The notes beneath the pieces are model-generated. The model saw nothing but the letters and a program-made list of their open reading frames with translations. It was not told the origin of the DNA and did not search any database. DNA of 64,000 nt from Pisolithus tinctorius (taxonomy: Eukaryota; Basidiomycota; Agaricomycetes; Boletales; Pisolithaceae). This document shows positions 1-11,169 of the stretch, piece by piece (positions within the stretch are counted from its first letter, which is position 1; each line of letters starts with the position of its first letter). The position numbers were made by a program, and so were the translations under genes. The DNA lies in the NCBI GenBank assembly GCA_024663395.1, contig JANFAH010000014.1, positions 1,116,001 to 1,180,000 of the forward strand. Reading direction: 5' to 3'.

Positions 1-317
1 GGACCTCTTCTGCCTGCCATGGTTCGTTAGTTCTGTCGTGTGTGTCGTTCGTCAAGGATATGGATATGGTACAAGTGCGAGGATCCCGCTGAGTTTTTGT
101 TGTCCTCACAGCCTTGCAACGCTGCGCCGCAGATGCGTCACCAGCGGAACCCAGAATGTTCCCACGATCCAGCCGTGGCAGTGCTTTTACTATGATATCT
201 GTAGTCCATCGAAAGCTACATCCTAGTGCGAACAAGATATGCAAATGTCTATTCAAAGCGTCAAAGGTATTCAGCATAACTCTCATTTCCACAAGACAAA
301 ACCGAATGCAAGAGGGG
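1..317. other. Intergenic, no gene recognised
   Basis: This is the stretch downstream of the minus-strand CAP64-like stop codon. Only short unsupported reading frames are present and I see no RNA gene or repeat. Confidence 0.5.
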
Positions 318-2293
318 TCACGTCGAGAAAACGCCTAGGACCTTGAATGAAGGAATAGTCTGTCCCGGGTCTCCTATAAGCAGACACTCGACATAGTGAG
401 ACCCACGAGAGACCATTTGGTCGATCATTTCGAGTCTGTCAGAGTCACATCTCAGAGGAGAATATAAAAAATGAGGGATACGACGTACGCTGGGGTCGGA
501 TTTGAAACGTCACCCGAGTTTTCGATGGTGACAGCCCCTCCGAAGTTATCATCCACCCAGCACTCTAGCTGACTTCCCTCTCCGATATCCCTGATTGGTT
601 CCTTTAAATAATATATGCCCACATCACCTGCCCCAACTCGGATAGGCACCCGTAACCTACTCAGGGCCATCGTGCTGTGCCAGTAATACGCCGCCGTCAA
701 CAACGGCGACACGCCAGGCGGAGGGTGTGCAACTTCCCAACCCGAACCATAGAACAACGAAGGTGGAACGGGATTCACAAGGTCATTCGCTGACACACAG
801 TACGGTGCAGGCTCCTCGAAATGAGCAGCCGACCGCGCTCGCGTGTTGATCCGTACAGGCGGAATGGTTAATTCAGGATATATTGGAACGGAGGGGGGAG
901 GGCGCGGGGACTTCTTGGCTTCGTCAATCTCACCACCAATCTCAGGGGGCGCGGCGCCCATCCGTGCCCCAGCGCCACCGAAAAGGTGGGGCTCTGCACC
1001 TATTCCGCCAGGATCAGATGAGATCAAGATTGGAATGGAGTCGAAGGATCGGCCAGCCACTGCTGACCACACGCTACAGATCTGGGATTGGAAGAACGAA
1101 ATGAGGACGTCTGCGAGGACTCGATGTCCTTGGGAGTTAGCTAGAATTGGGTCAGCGTAGTATGGTTTGATATAATCTGGATCGTCCATGTAAGAGGGAT
1201 AGAGGATAGGCTTCGCGCTGAAGCAGCGTAAGTTGTTGATAATGGTCATGGTCACTGGCAACTGTACCTTATATGAGGCACGTCGTAGAACTGTGCTACG
1301 ATGTTGTGCCAATGCTCTGGTCCAGCAAAACCGTATTCGTCGTGAACTTGGGGACTAAAGTGGCCCAGGACGAGGACGGCGGGCTGATCTGGACGGTCCA
1401 ACAAGGAACGAACAAGCAGTTCGAAGTTTTCCATGCTGTACTGATCACTAATGGATGTGATATGAGTGTGAAGTTGAACATCCAACGAATGGAGCGTACC
1501 CCTTGTCGTCAGCATCGAACTCCAATATCACAAGATCGGTATGCTCTGGCACATGATGAGCACTGCAGAAGCCAAAGTAGCCGGAGTCTGTCCGCCGCAT
1601 GGCTCCATTGGTGAGCTCGGACGCAGGGTGGGGGAATACGTTTAGCCACCACTGAAAGAACATGGAAGGATAGCACTGCGAAGATAACGGATCGTCGCCG
1701 GCGCCATGACAAGCAGAAACTGGTTGCACAGAAGAGTCAGTTCGAGTGGTTCAACCACGACGTACCAAGATGATGACAACTCTATCTAGAAGGTGTAACG
1801 CACCTGATCCACCTAAGACACTTATCGTAATTGGCCGGCCAAGAAAGGCCTTGTGGAGCACACGGTGTATTCTTCCTCCGCTGCCAACGTGCAACCGACT
1901 CTGAGTAAGAGCCAAAGCGCCATACCTCTGCGCCAAGTCGTCATTGGGGCCGAAGACGGGACAAAAGTCGAAAGGGTAGCTGCCCGCGATATTGGCGTCT
2001 AATTCAGAAGCGTTGACGGAAAAGATAGACGTCTCGCGTAAGTAGTTTTTGGGTAACAGACCGACGGTGGAGACCTGAGTATTTTGTTGATGGTAGGAGG
2101 GGAGTACGCGAGTGAGGGATGCGAGGAATGCGACGAGGAGGAGGATGACCCATATGCGATTGGGGACGCCGAAAGCGCGGTGCTGCCACCGAGGGCGCAA
2201 CGACGGGTCGACCGCACCCATGCCAGAGAGACGGTGCTGGGATGGAGGAGAGATACGGGCCAGACCTTTGCTGAGGCCCGATCGTCGTTGCAT
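318..2293 (-). CDS. CAP64-like capsule-associated protein, SGNH-fold type
   Basis: Five exons join in frame to 578 aa: 2293-1804, 1719-1500, 1447-1268, 1217-489 and 435-318, with 51-84 nt introns. A hydrophobic segment (IWVILLLVAFLASL) about 40 residues in suggests a type II Golgi membrane anchor. The luminal part has SGNH-hydrolase-like blocks: ISVLGGSVSACHGAGDD (nucleophile block), NGAMRRTDSGYF, VILEFDADD, and NSQGHRVLADV with the late His. The C-terminus ends SFKVLGVFST. Fungal homologues are called CAP64 or capsular-associated protein and in Cryptococcus are needed for capsule; the exact reaction is not settled from sequence. The frame also has an ATG at 2221 (MGAVDPSLRP), which may be the true start. 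The tRNA-Ala lies just upstream on the same strand. Confidence 0.75.
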
Positions 2294-2403
2294 GAGCCAG
2301 CCGGACAAAAAAGCAGAAAGGAGAGAAAAAAAGGGGAGACCGAAGTTGGCAATTATATGGTGGCTTTCCCAAGTCAAAAAAGAGGAGGAAATGATCAAAA
2401 ATG

Positions 2404-2484
2404 TGGACTCTGTGGGATTTGAACCCACGACCTCATGCAATCTACGATGCGAAGCATGCGCGCTACCAACTGTGCCAAAAGCCC
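2404..2484 (-). tRNA. tRNA-Ala(CGC) with 8-nt intron
   Basis: The minus strand folds as a complete cloverleaf. The acceptor stem GGGCTTT pairs fully with AGAGTCC and includes the G3:U70 wobble that marks alanine tRNAs. The D-arm is GCAC/GCGC around AGTTGGTA, with one A-C mismatch. The anticodon stem CATGC/GCATG is perfect and the T-arm is GTGGG-TTCAAAT-CCCAC. The 15 nt between the anticodon stems exceed a 7-nt loop by 8 nt, consistent with a canonical intron after position 37; the loop then reads TTCGCA plus T with anticodon CGC. It ends about 110 nt upstream of the CAP64-like start. Two decayed copies lie near 13.6 and 19.2 kb. Confidence 0.88.
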
Positions 2485-4307
2485 GTGTTGCAACCCCGTC
2501 TTTCGCTATCATAAGTATCACTTCTGCACCCCTCGATAGTTCCTTTCTCGTTGCAAACTACAATATACCCGGCTGATATTTGTATGGGAACTATGGGTGC
2601 TGTTGGTGACTGGATTCTTTAACATTTTTCTCCGGAAATTAGAAGCCTGATCGAACAACCGCCCAGTGTTGCTTGAAAAGTTGGGCGTGTGGATTCGACC
2701 AGGCACAGTAGACTCGTCCTACTCGGGGAACTTCTGAACGGACGTTCCTGACACGTACAAAAGGTAAATCCAGACCCTTAGCTGAAGGCAACTTCGATGT
2801 CATTTCCAGAAACCATCAGAGGATAACGGGCCAAAACGTGAAGCAAAGTGTACATACCTATGACTGTGAGTTGATGTTGGGCCAGGGAAACAGGTACTCG
2901 ACAACGTAGCGACGGGAGACATTGTCAAAATACGCTAGAAAGGTCTTCGCTAGTTTATCGCGGGCTCTTGGCGACAACTGGGTGCCCCTTCTGTACTGGT
3001 GGAAACACGGGTGTGAGCTCCGAACTTCACAAACTTTTGTAGTAATGCTGAAGTTGCCAGAAGCTTCCCGCCTGTTGAGCTTTCAGGAGGCTTGACACAA
3101 GCATCGCCCAAACCCGAACATGGAACAGGCCTTTTTTTGAAAACATTTCGGTTCCGAGGGTGGGACTGACCAGTGGTCGTTGGCCAAAATGTAGATCCGC
3201 TACCGCTCCTTGGTAGTTCCGCAGATGGCTGCGCCTCGTGAAATAACATTCTATCCTTTCGTTTACCGGGTGAGCGTCTCATCTGCGCGCAGGGAGCAGT
3301 CACGTTCTGGACGCAGGCTTTTCCTTACTCCTTGAATTCCCAAAAGGAACGAACGACGCTGAGGTACGCGGTGCGGCCGATCACGGCACGTGAATTTACC
3401 TTGCGGAGAGCGGACTGACGACCTAGTCAGTGGTGAGCCTCCTACATCTGTCATGCAATATATCGCCTACCACCAAATTTTATGGTGACTCCTTTGGTAG
3501 GGTATGATAGTGTCCGTCTGATGATAAACCAGAAAGAGCATTATTTTCGTCAATAGCTTCGGCAATTTGTGGTACTTGAGGCCTTGCGTCCTGTACCACG
3601 TTGTCCCCATAAATCCCATTCGCGTTCGCTGATCTGTCTGTCAAGAGCAATTTTGGTTTGTCTGGTAAGCTTGATCAGAAACACAGGTCGTTCAGTTCAT
3701 CGGAGTGCGTTAATTTTTCGGGTCACTTTATCTCTCCCCTTGTCCGCAGTTCATCGCCAGTAGGTAATGCATTCCATGGTCCGCCTTCCCTGTGTGGATG
3801 ATGGCGAATATAGGACGTGAGTACCTTCTGAAATACACATGCTTTAAACTCAGCATGGGAATCATTATTCTTGGTCCGTAAAATGCGAGCCTGGCATGAT
3901 ACCATCATGACATTGATGTGATGGTTCCTGACTTATCTCTGTAATTCGCATTATCAAGTCCACAGTCGTTAGGTAGCATCTCGGTCCCGCAACTGAGTGT
4001 AGCGAACCTCAATTTCATGTACCTAGACATCTTCAGATTTGCCTTTCCTGAGCATATTCGCAGACTCCGACTTTTCAGCAAGTGCCTCGAGTAATAGTGG
4101 AATGACAAGTCAGCAGTAGCAACTTCGAACTATCCAACAAGGTATCTACGGCACGTTATGTACTGAGAAAGCTACATATATATAGTCCAGGTCTAGGTCT
4201 GTTTGTTTGACGACAAGAAGTAAGGATAGAACTGTTCAACATGTCCTGGGGAATCTCCATCCCATCTATCAAACCAAACGAGAAGAGATCAGCATCGCAA
4301 TACTAGA
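2485..4307. other. Intergenic, member of the local duplicated segment
   Basis: There is no coding potential beyond short frames. Read on the minus strand, blocks here match parts of 12.7-13.6 kb and 18.1-19.2 kb: the stretch around 4130-3930 and the block with CCACCAGTACAGAAG near 3000. It is the spacer between CMT1 and the tRNA. Confidence 0.55.
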
Positions 4308-6078
4308 TCACAGGTCGAGGCTCCTGTCATGTTTCACAGTGACTGCCTCTGTAGTCTGCGACCGCTTTGGCATAGCCTCCCATATAGGGTCCACGTCAGG
4401 CCCGTCAATGTCGCCGGCACCGTCCCAGCCCCAGCACCACACTATTCCCATGTCCATTATAATCAGGTAAGTAGGGGTAGGCGTCAAGCGTCGGAAATGA
4501 CGTACCGTGTGAAGGACCCGGCTGGAACTCTATTTCATCATTTTCCTGAGCGTCGAACACACGATCATGGGGGCCGAACCACGAGCGGTCTTGAGGGTCA
4601 TAGCGGGGGTCGTCCGGAAGTCCACCAATACGAACATACCCCCGGATAGCAGTGAGATTCTTCCGCGGAGGGTGTATTAAATCAAAGACTTTCTGTAAGA
4701 GATGACACCGCAACATTAGCAATATGGGGGCACGAGGCGGAAAGGTAGTGGTAAGACTTTTGAAATGGATACTGACCCTATCGTATGCAAGCTTCACCCG
4801 TGGTACCATCACAATCCGGCCGTACCCTGCTTTCCAGTAGTCGTTGCAGATCAAACTGCACTCCGACGCGGAACACTCGCCCTCTACGATCTCTGCCATG
4901 CGGAAGCGAACGTATGGGGGTGAGTAAAAAGGGGCTGGGTCAAGAATCGCGACACCGTTCCAACACGACTGAACCTGGATGGGGAGGTGACGCTGGAACC
5001 GTTCAGAGGAATCTGGATCGTGGAAGATGTTCTCAAAAGGCGCGTTTTCGAGGGCAGTACCGTTGATGTCGCGTGATACCCAGTTATCATAAAAGACGGG
5101 CGTATTCTTGATGCAAAGGAGACGATGATACGTCACATTCGAAGTTACCAGGACCAAAGAGTAAACTTACGAGGTCATTGTGATACACATAATCTGCAGC
5201 ACACGTAATTCCCGCGTTGTTTCTTCTGCTCTGCCAGATTAGCTCGAGGACGTCGTCAACGCAAGGTAGGATATCGTTCATGAAGATGATCGTATCAAAG
5301 AACTCATTGTTGGCGTCTCTGAGTTCGTGAAGAGGGTCGAACGCCTGATTCCGGACCTCAGCCAGGTATTCGATACGGTGGTTGAATGCTCCTCTCGTGC
5401 GAGTCGACGTCCGTATGGTAACTCTGAGGCCGACACTTTTTGTGATCGAATCGAATATGCGAAGGAGCGCCTTGGTTTGGTCATTCGAACCGTTCTCGTA
5501 AATAGACACGAAGACGTTGTGGTAGCCCAGGATAGCTGACACCCGGAAGAGAGTAGCAAAAAGATCAGGGATGATATCGAAGGAGTTGTATAGATTGATG
5601 GCAAAATAGTATTTGTGTTCTCTGACGGGAGAGACATACACGCCATCTGGGTCGGACAGGCCAAGTCCCAGGGAGGGCATCCAAGATGAGGGCGATGATG
5701 GAGATCTACTCGCTACGAGGGGTTTATAGCGGTCTCTGACTTGCTGAATGTAGAGCGGTTGTGAGTTGCGGGTACATTCAGCGGTGTGGTAGGGCGAAAG
5801 TGTCGAGAGGAGCTCAAGCACACGTTTGCGCTGGTCGACATTCGGCAGAGTGAAGTGCTTTCGCGCAGAGAGGCGCGAGACAAACACAGGTGTGTTGGGG
5901 CGCGCCCATGATAACCCGAAGAGCTGTTACTGGTGAGTTGGGTGTCCGCAGGAGTGCGCGCGGGGGTGAAGTGACATACCGAGGGTGGTAGGATGCGCCC
6001 GATGAACAAGCCCAGGAAGAGACCTACCAAAAGTGCCAGTGGCGTTGGCACTCGCCGCCATAACCTCTTGGCCTTCAT
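4308..6078 (-). CDS. CMT1: Alpha-1,3-mannosyltransferase, CMT1/GT69 family
   Basis: Five exons (6078-5980, 5923-5171, 5106-4777, 4692-4506, 4441-4308) join in frame to 500 aa. The N-terminus is a short basic tail followed by one membrane helix (LALLVGLFLGLFIG), typical of Golgi type II transferases. Family landmarks are the YYFAINLYNSFDIIPDLFATL region, FVSIYENGSNDQT, an acidic IIFMNDILPCVDDVLEL block with likely metal or donor-binding Asp residues, NNAGITCAADYVYH, and a Cys-rich ECSASECSLICNDYW followed by GYGRI. The family transfers mannose in alpha-1,3 linkage; the Cryptococcus members CMT1 and CAP59 act in capsule and cell-surface glycan synthesis. A broken inverted copy lies at 16.5-18.0 kb. 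Confidence 0.85.
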
Positions 6079-6764
6079 CGACGGTGTGCGCGCGCCAATG
6101 CTGCCCTCGCACTGACCAAGTAACAGTGAATGAGCAAAATGCGATTACCGCATTCGGTAGTCGAGACTATCGTGGGAATTATCCCCATCGAGATCACCGG
6201 CAGCTATCACCTTGTTTACAAGGTCACTGCACCCCGAAAATTGAGACGCTTTTTTCGACATCCGCGCATATGCCTCAACAACAAGTCCGCGCGGCAAATC
6301 CCACCAGCCACTTCACAACTGTAGCATGCTCGGGCGTGGTAAACAAGGTGCCTGCCGGCGGCGACGGCCCTGTTCTAGTGCTCATTCATTGTGAGTTTAG
6401 GCAATTGGGTTTCCAGAAATGCTCTTTCGTTCAGGCCAACCAGTCTCGCCATGTAGTGAAACACATCACCCGCAGCCTACCATCTGTCGACCGACAATGG
6501 TAGTCATCTCCGCTTTTCATCTCTGCTGGCACATTAAATTCACACTCCACCTCAAGACGTTGCCATGGCACGAAAGCACCATCGTAAGATGGTCGGTTGG
6601 TCATTAAGGACGAAATGGCTACACGGTTACAACGAAGCATCCAAAAGTAAATTAAATACACCAGAAGACGATGCTCCGAAATATGCCACAAGGAAAACGA
6701 AATGGGGAAGTTGTGTGGACAATGATTCGAAGCAGCAGGTAGTAACCTGACAAGCTCTAACAGT
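6079..6764. other. Intergenic between CMT1 start and CFEM stop
   Basis: I see no supported gene. The stretch serves as the CMT1 upstream region (first about 30 bp shared with the broken copy near 16.5 kb) and as CFEM 3' sequence. Confidence 0.5.
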
Positions 6765-7358
6765 CTAGAGGGCAAGACCAACGCCGAGAACGGCGGCAAC
6801 CGCTGCGAGTGGATTGACGCCATAAGACGATGTAGCACTGCCTGTGTGGGTGGCCGATGGACTGCGAGGTCGTAAAAATCAACATGTCATATCACCAAAG
6901 AAACCCACGGGCACTCACGTAGTTGACGTAGATGTAGCAGTGGATGTTGAGGAGGATGTTGCGGAGGGTGTAGCGATGGTCAGCGTCACCCCCTGCACAA
7001 TTGGTGGGTATTGGCAAACAAAGGTTTTGAATTAGCAACATACCACAGAAAGACAAAGAGACTGCGCAAATTGCTCTGCCTGTTGTAGATCGCTGCCGGT
7101 GCAAGCAGACTCAATGCAGGAGGTAGCGGAATTGACGAAGGTCTGGCTGTTACACAAGCAGGTGTCGTCGGTGGCGGAACAACCATCCAAATTCGCGTTG
7201 GTAATGCACGGCTCCGCACAAGCTACAAGATAAATCAGAAGGATATCATCGCCGTCCCCGGGTTACAACGTACAGGGCAGGCTTTGGCGGGAGATGAGGC
7301 CAGCACCCATAGAGGAGAGAGCGGCAGAGAGGGCAACGAGAGCGACTGCGAAACGCAT
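6765..7358 (-). CDS. Small secreted CFEM protein with GPI-anchor signal
   Basis: Four exons (7358-7274, 7222-7044, 6992-6919, 6861-6765) give 144 aa. The start MRFAVALVALSAALSSMGAG is a signal peptide. The next roughly 60 residues carry eight cysteines in CFEM order (CAEPC, DGC, DTCLC, SC, AC, LC), with the Asp pair just before the fourth Cys that binds haem iron in studied CFEM proteins. A Ser/Thr/Ala-rich stalk follows, and the end is a hydrophobic tail (NPLAAVAAVLGVGLAL) typical of a GPI signal. Such proteins sit on the plasma membrane or wall and may act in haem/iron capture or host contact. The Harbinger element starts only 27 bp upstream of this ATG. Confidence 0.87.
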
Positions 7359-7545
7359 GGTAGTCGAGTGTGAATCACAACAATAGGGCCGCTCAAAGTC
7401 TGAGGAGGTTCGCGTGTTTCTCGCGTGTTTCTCGCGTGTTTTTCGGTGAGTATCTGGCCGAGAACCCGGAGATTGAAACTCCGATTGAACTTCGGCCGAG
7501 TTTCGTAAGTGAACCACTCACTTCTCACTCTTACTCGACGTAGCG

Positions 7546-9351
7546 ATGGCCTCAGCAACCGGGCCAGGCTCCCCTGGTCTCCCATCATCGCAATCCGCCA
7601 AATCCGTCGCGAAGCAGCCAAATATTCGGATTCAGTGGGAAAAGGCGCACGCTGCGCGAACCGATCGCCTTATCGAATGGTGTAAAACTCACGAAGCAGC
7701 TCGCAAGAAGCTCTTTTCCGATTCTACGCAGGATGCTCGGGAGGAAGGTAGAAGTAAGCAGCAGTTGCGCCATGGGAAGAACGACATATATGTGGAGATT
7801 GCAAAGGTAATTTTTTCAGCCGGCGATGAGTCTGTCGAGATCCGTGCCCTCGCTCAGGACAACCCGGGTATATTCGCTGGTCCGATTCGAAGTCGTCTTG
7901 ATGTGTACGTTTCTCCCGTCCCCTCCCCCCTTTATTTTTCTGTTTTCACTTACAGAGTTTGCAGTTTGAAGCAGAAATATCGGAAATATATCGCGTTGCT
8001 TGGGCAGACAGGTGCCGGTCGGACTTACGACGATCTTGCGAGCAACACAAGCACGAAAAATATTATAGGTACGTCGCCACGCCTTTATCACTCGCTATCA
8101 GTGCACTGATCGCTTCCAGACGGTATTCAGAAGGAATTCCCGTGGTGGGGAGACCTGCACGGCTGGTGGCGCACGAACCCTGCGTACAACAGCACGTGGA
8201 GTGGTGCTGATAGTGGCCAGAATTTCGCCGCTCGTGCAGTCGGACTCTTCAAATTGCGGTCGAACCCTCACGCCGTTTCAGACGGCCTCCCTGGACCCGG
8301 CTCTCCAGTACCATTGGAATTAGAAGAGGGCGAAATAGGGGAGAGCAGCTCTAACTTAATCTTTGCAGACGATTCTCCGGCGATGGCTGTAGACTACGTC
8401 GGCAAGTCTCCCGTCCCATCGCCTTCATCTGCCGTTTCGCAATCGTCGTCGTTCCCCTCGTTCGATCAACAGTTGTCGCCTGCTGTCCCGTCTCCCCCCT
8501 CTGATTCGTCATCGCATGTCACCCCCCCATTCGGATATGAACGACCATCGCTCGCTATCCCTTCGCCCCCCCTCTTCGGAAACCAACTCAGCGTTCCATC
8601 TGTCCCCCCTCTCGTCTCTGACAGGGGGGATCTTTCATCGTTTGCTCTCCCGTCGCCCCCGCCGTTTGGAATTAATCGTCCATCGCTTGGCGTTCCATCT
8701 CCCCCCCCTCTCATCGCTGACAAGGGGGATCCCATCAGTCTGAACGACGACCCCGTCCCCTTCGTGTCCCGCCGCCCAAAAATTCAGCCGACGCACCCGT
8801 CTCTCGAGCGCAACTCCCCTCTTCTGAAACCCAGGTCGGCTTCCACTCCAAACACGGACGAGTCATCTGACTCGGACATATCGTCTTCAAATATTTTTTC
8901 GGGGCTTCGTATGTCTTCATCTTCCACTGCGCCGTCTGATGATAGCGACTGCAAGCCGTCATCGTCCAAGGCGTCCCGTAAGCGTGGGCGTGAGGCCCCT
9001 GCCGACCGGCTCTCAGCGAGCCTCGCTTCAACGTCGATGTCGTTCATTCAACAATTTCAACAGGCGCAGCAAGATCGGTTGGAGCACAAGCGCTCCCGCA
9101 TGGACTTCAACTACTGGAAGGTGAAGGAGAGGAAGTCGGCTCGCGCGGAGGATCACGAGCACCAGTTGCAAATGCAACGCGAGCTGCATGCGCACGAGCA
9201 AGCGATGGCGGCTCAGGAAATCGAGAAGATGAAGCTTGCGGTTCAGCTGGAGCAGCTGCGCATTCAGAATCTCGCGTTGCAGAAAGGCATTGCAGGTGGT
9301 GAGGACCAAGGTACTTCGTCTGATAGTCAGAATGTTCACCTCACCCTCTGA
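7546..9351 (+). CDS. Harbinger Myb/SANT-like accessory protein
   Basis: Three exons (7546-7904, about 7965-8068, 8120-9351) join in frame to about 564 aa; the second acceptor could instead be at 7956. Residues about 25-175 form a Myb/SANT-like trihelix region: IQWEKAHAARTDRLIEWC, RKKLFSDSTQD, LKQKYRKYIAL, and a Trp-rich FPWWGDLHGWWRTNPAYN. The middle is a Pro/Ser-rich low-complexity stretch with a repeated unit of roughly 30 residues (PSLAIPSPPLFG / PSLGVPSPPPL, each followed by an acidic D-x-G-D). The C-terminus is a long Gln/Glu-rich coiled coil (about 480-550). In PIF/Harbinger elements this second protein binds the ends and brings the transposase to DNA. Confidence 0.82.
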
Positions 9352-9398
9352 ATACAGTACACGGTCGTTTCCTCTTAATCATCTAGTATGCTAGCATT

Positions 9399-9448
9399 CC
9401 CCCCCCCCCCCCCTGTATACAATAGCATTCCCCCCCCCCCCCCCCCCC
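9399..9448. repeat. Two long homopolymer C runs between Harbinger genes
   Basis: A run of 15 C (9399-9413) and a run of 19 C (9430-9448) lie between the two converging 3' ends, each preceded by AGCATT. The minus strand therefore has G15 and G19 tracts. The foldback MITE near 29.3 kb keeps the same context with nine C. Confidence 0.9.
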
Positions 9449-9610
9449 ACTATACAATTCCCTTCCCCTCCCCCCCAGTATATACAATGTACACCATGGT
9501 ATATACTAAATATGAATGAATTTGGTGTTGTCTGTGTCATACTTGCTCAGAACAAAGTCCCAGAACAAAGTAAAGTAAAAACAAAATATATTTACATACT
9601 CAAGAATGTG

Positions 9611-11169
9611 TTACACCTCTAAGTGCTGGAGTAACTTGATAAGAAGTGCATCCCTAAATATTTGCCCCTCTGATCCAATGTAGTTTCCCTGACCACCTGC
9701 ATCCTCACCTTCCTCATCCTCATCAGAGGGAGGAAATGCCCCAGCAAACTCTTCAGCTGATGATGCCAAACCAAGGTCCTCCTCAATTTCTATGATCATG
9801 TTATGGAGAACCAGACAACTTCGCACCCATGCATTACAATACTCCAAGTCTTCTGGAGTCTGTATTTGGATTCGAAGCTCTCGCAGGGATTGGAAGCGCC
9901 CTTTAAGGGAACCATAAAGATGTTCAGATCGAACACGTATCTTGCCATGACAGATGAGTATGGACTAAATATATAAAAAGAGCTGTTACATACTTTAGAC
10001 AGATGATAATTGAATGTCTTCTGCACCCTAGTCAACTGACCTGAAGCAGGTCTTTTGAATGGAACAATACACCACTTCTGGCATCCATATGCAGAGTCAG
10101 CCCAGAGCCATTCATTCTCACCAAAAAACCTTTCAGGTGACCGGGCACATTGAGTGTGTTGGAAGGCACTGGCATCATGGAGGCTACCAGGAACACCAAT
10201 GACATAATCCACAATGCGAAGATTGTGGGGGAAGATGATGATCTTAAATGCAGGTGAGTGAATACATGTAATCACCAAATTGTGAGTGCTCACCTGGTTG
10301 GAAAGTGAATAATTGGATTTCCTGTCAAAAAATCCCTCCCCATGCAACCCAGGCTTCTGAAATAGATTGAAGGGTGTTCCATCCACACACAAAAATCCCC
10401 CCTTCCACTGAGGACATGTTCTCTCCTCCACGTACCTCTTTGCCCTGTCCTTTTCCCTCCTGTCCTGTGGTTCCTCAGGGTTAAAGTGAATCACCTCATC
10501 ATGATGGTGCAGAATGGCAACCATCACCCTCTTGTAGCAGTTGTGGACAGTCCCAACAGATACACCAGCCCACTCTGCCATATCCTGGGAGGTGGCAGCA
10601 TTTCCATAATGCCCAGCAGCATTAAGGAAAATTGCCAATTGTATGGGGACAGGGAGCTGGGGGTTATTGGAGTTGTTGTGGAAGATAGGGTGGGTCTCAA
10701 TCTTGTCCACTATAGCAGAAAAAACAGCTGGAGGGACTCTGAGTTTGCGCTGAAAGAGGCGAGGGTGGTCAATTTTCCACTCATCAAGGAGGTGGAGCTG
10801 GGGAGAGCGGCTTGGCCTTGGTCGGTTGTTGAGAACACGTGTTTTTTCAACTTCATCCTGGAGTGCAGCAATAGCATCCTGGAAGCCAGAGAAAGCAGCA
10901 GTACTGAATAACAACTGCTCCATCAAGCCAGAGGATGAGGATGAGGTGTCAGAAGTTGCAGCACCAGAAGATGGGGAAGAGGGAACAGAAGATTGGGTTG
11001 TCATGGTGTTGTCAGATTGGGGTAGGCCTTCACTTGAGTCACCAGAGTCAGTAGCTTCAGCCTCCTGCAATGCTACATGTAGTATATCTAAGTACTGTAG
11101 CAGACCAAAGTGTTCCCTGGCTTGTTGAAGGATGTCTAGGAGTTCCTGGCGCTCAGTAACTCTAGGCAT
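9611..11169 (-). CDS. PIF/Harbinger DDE transposase (DDE_Tnp_4 type)
   Basis: Two exons (11169-9994 and 9940-9611) join at LSK/IRVRSEH to give 501 aa. The N-terminal 120 residues are variable. Then come a helix-turn-helix region (SQDMAEWAGVSVGTVHNCYKRV) and the nuclease core. Catalytic residues are visible: D in FLCVDGTPF, D in LWADSAYG and E in RVRSEHLYGSLKGRF. The C-terminus is acidic. This is the endonuclease family related to HARBI1; it cuts and joins element ends at 3-bp targets. With its Myb-like partner and matching inverted ends, the element looks complete. Confidence 0.9.

Larger units (their letters stand above)
2330..6110 (-). repeat. Segmental duplication, copy R0 (intact copy)
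   Basis: Read on the minus strand, this segment (CMT1-like gene, spacer, tRNA-Ala, first bases upstream of the CAP64-like gene) matches plus-strand sequence from about 16480 to 19330. Part of it also matches 12690-13740. Here the mannosyltransferase and the tRNA are intact, while both are broken in the other copies. Borders are approximate because they were judged by eye. Confidence 0.7.

Noticed and set aside
843..1160. Plus-strand open frames across 0.8-1.6 kb
   Set aside because: They are shadows of the CAP64-like exons on the minus strand and have no recognisable content.
7400..7450. Short GTGTTTCTCGC repeats as a possible CRISPR-like or satellite array
   Set aside because: Only three adjacent copies, inside the transposon's terminal region; typical subterminal binding repeats, and the genome is eukaryotic.
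10486..11128. Long plus-strand frames inside the transposase region
   Set aside because: Antisense of the DDE transposase exon; no codon or motif support.
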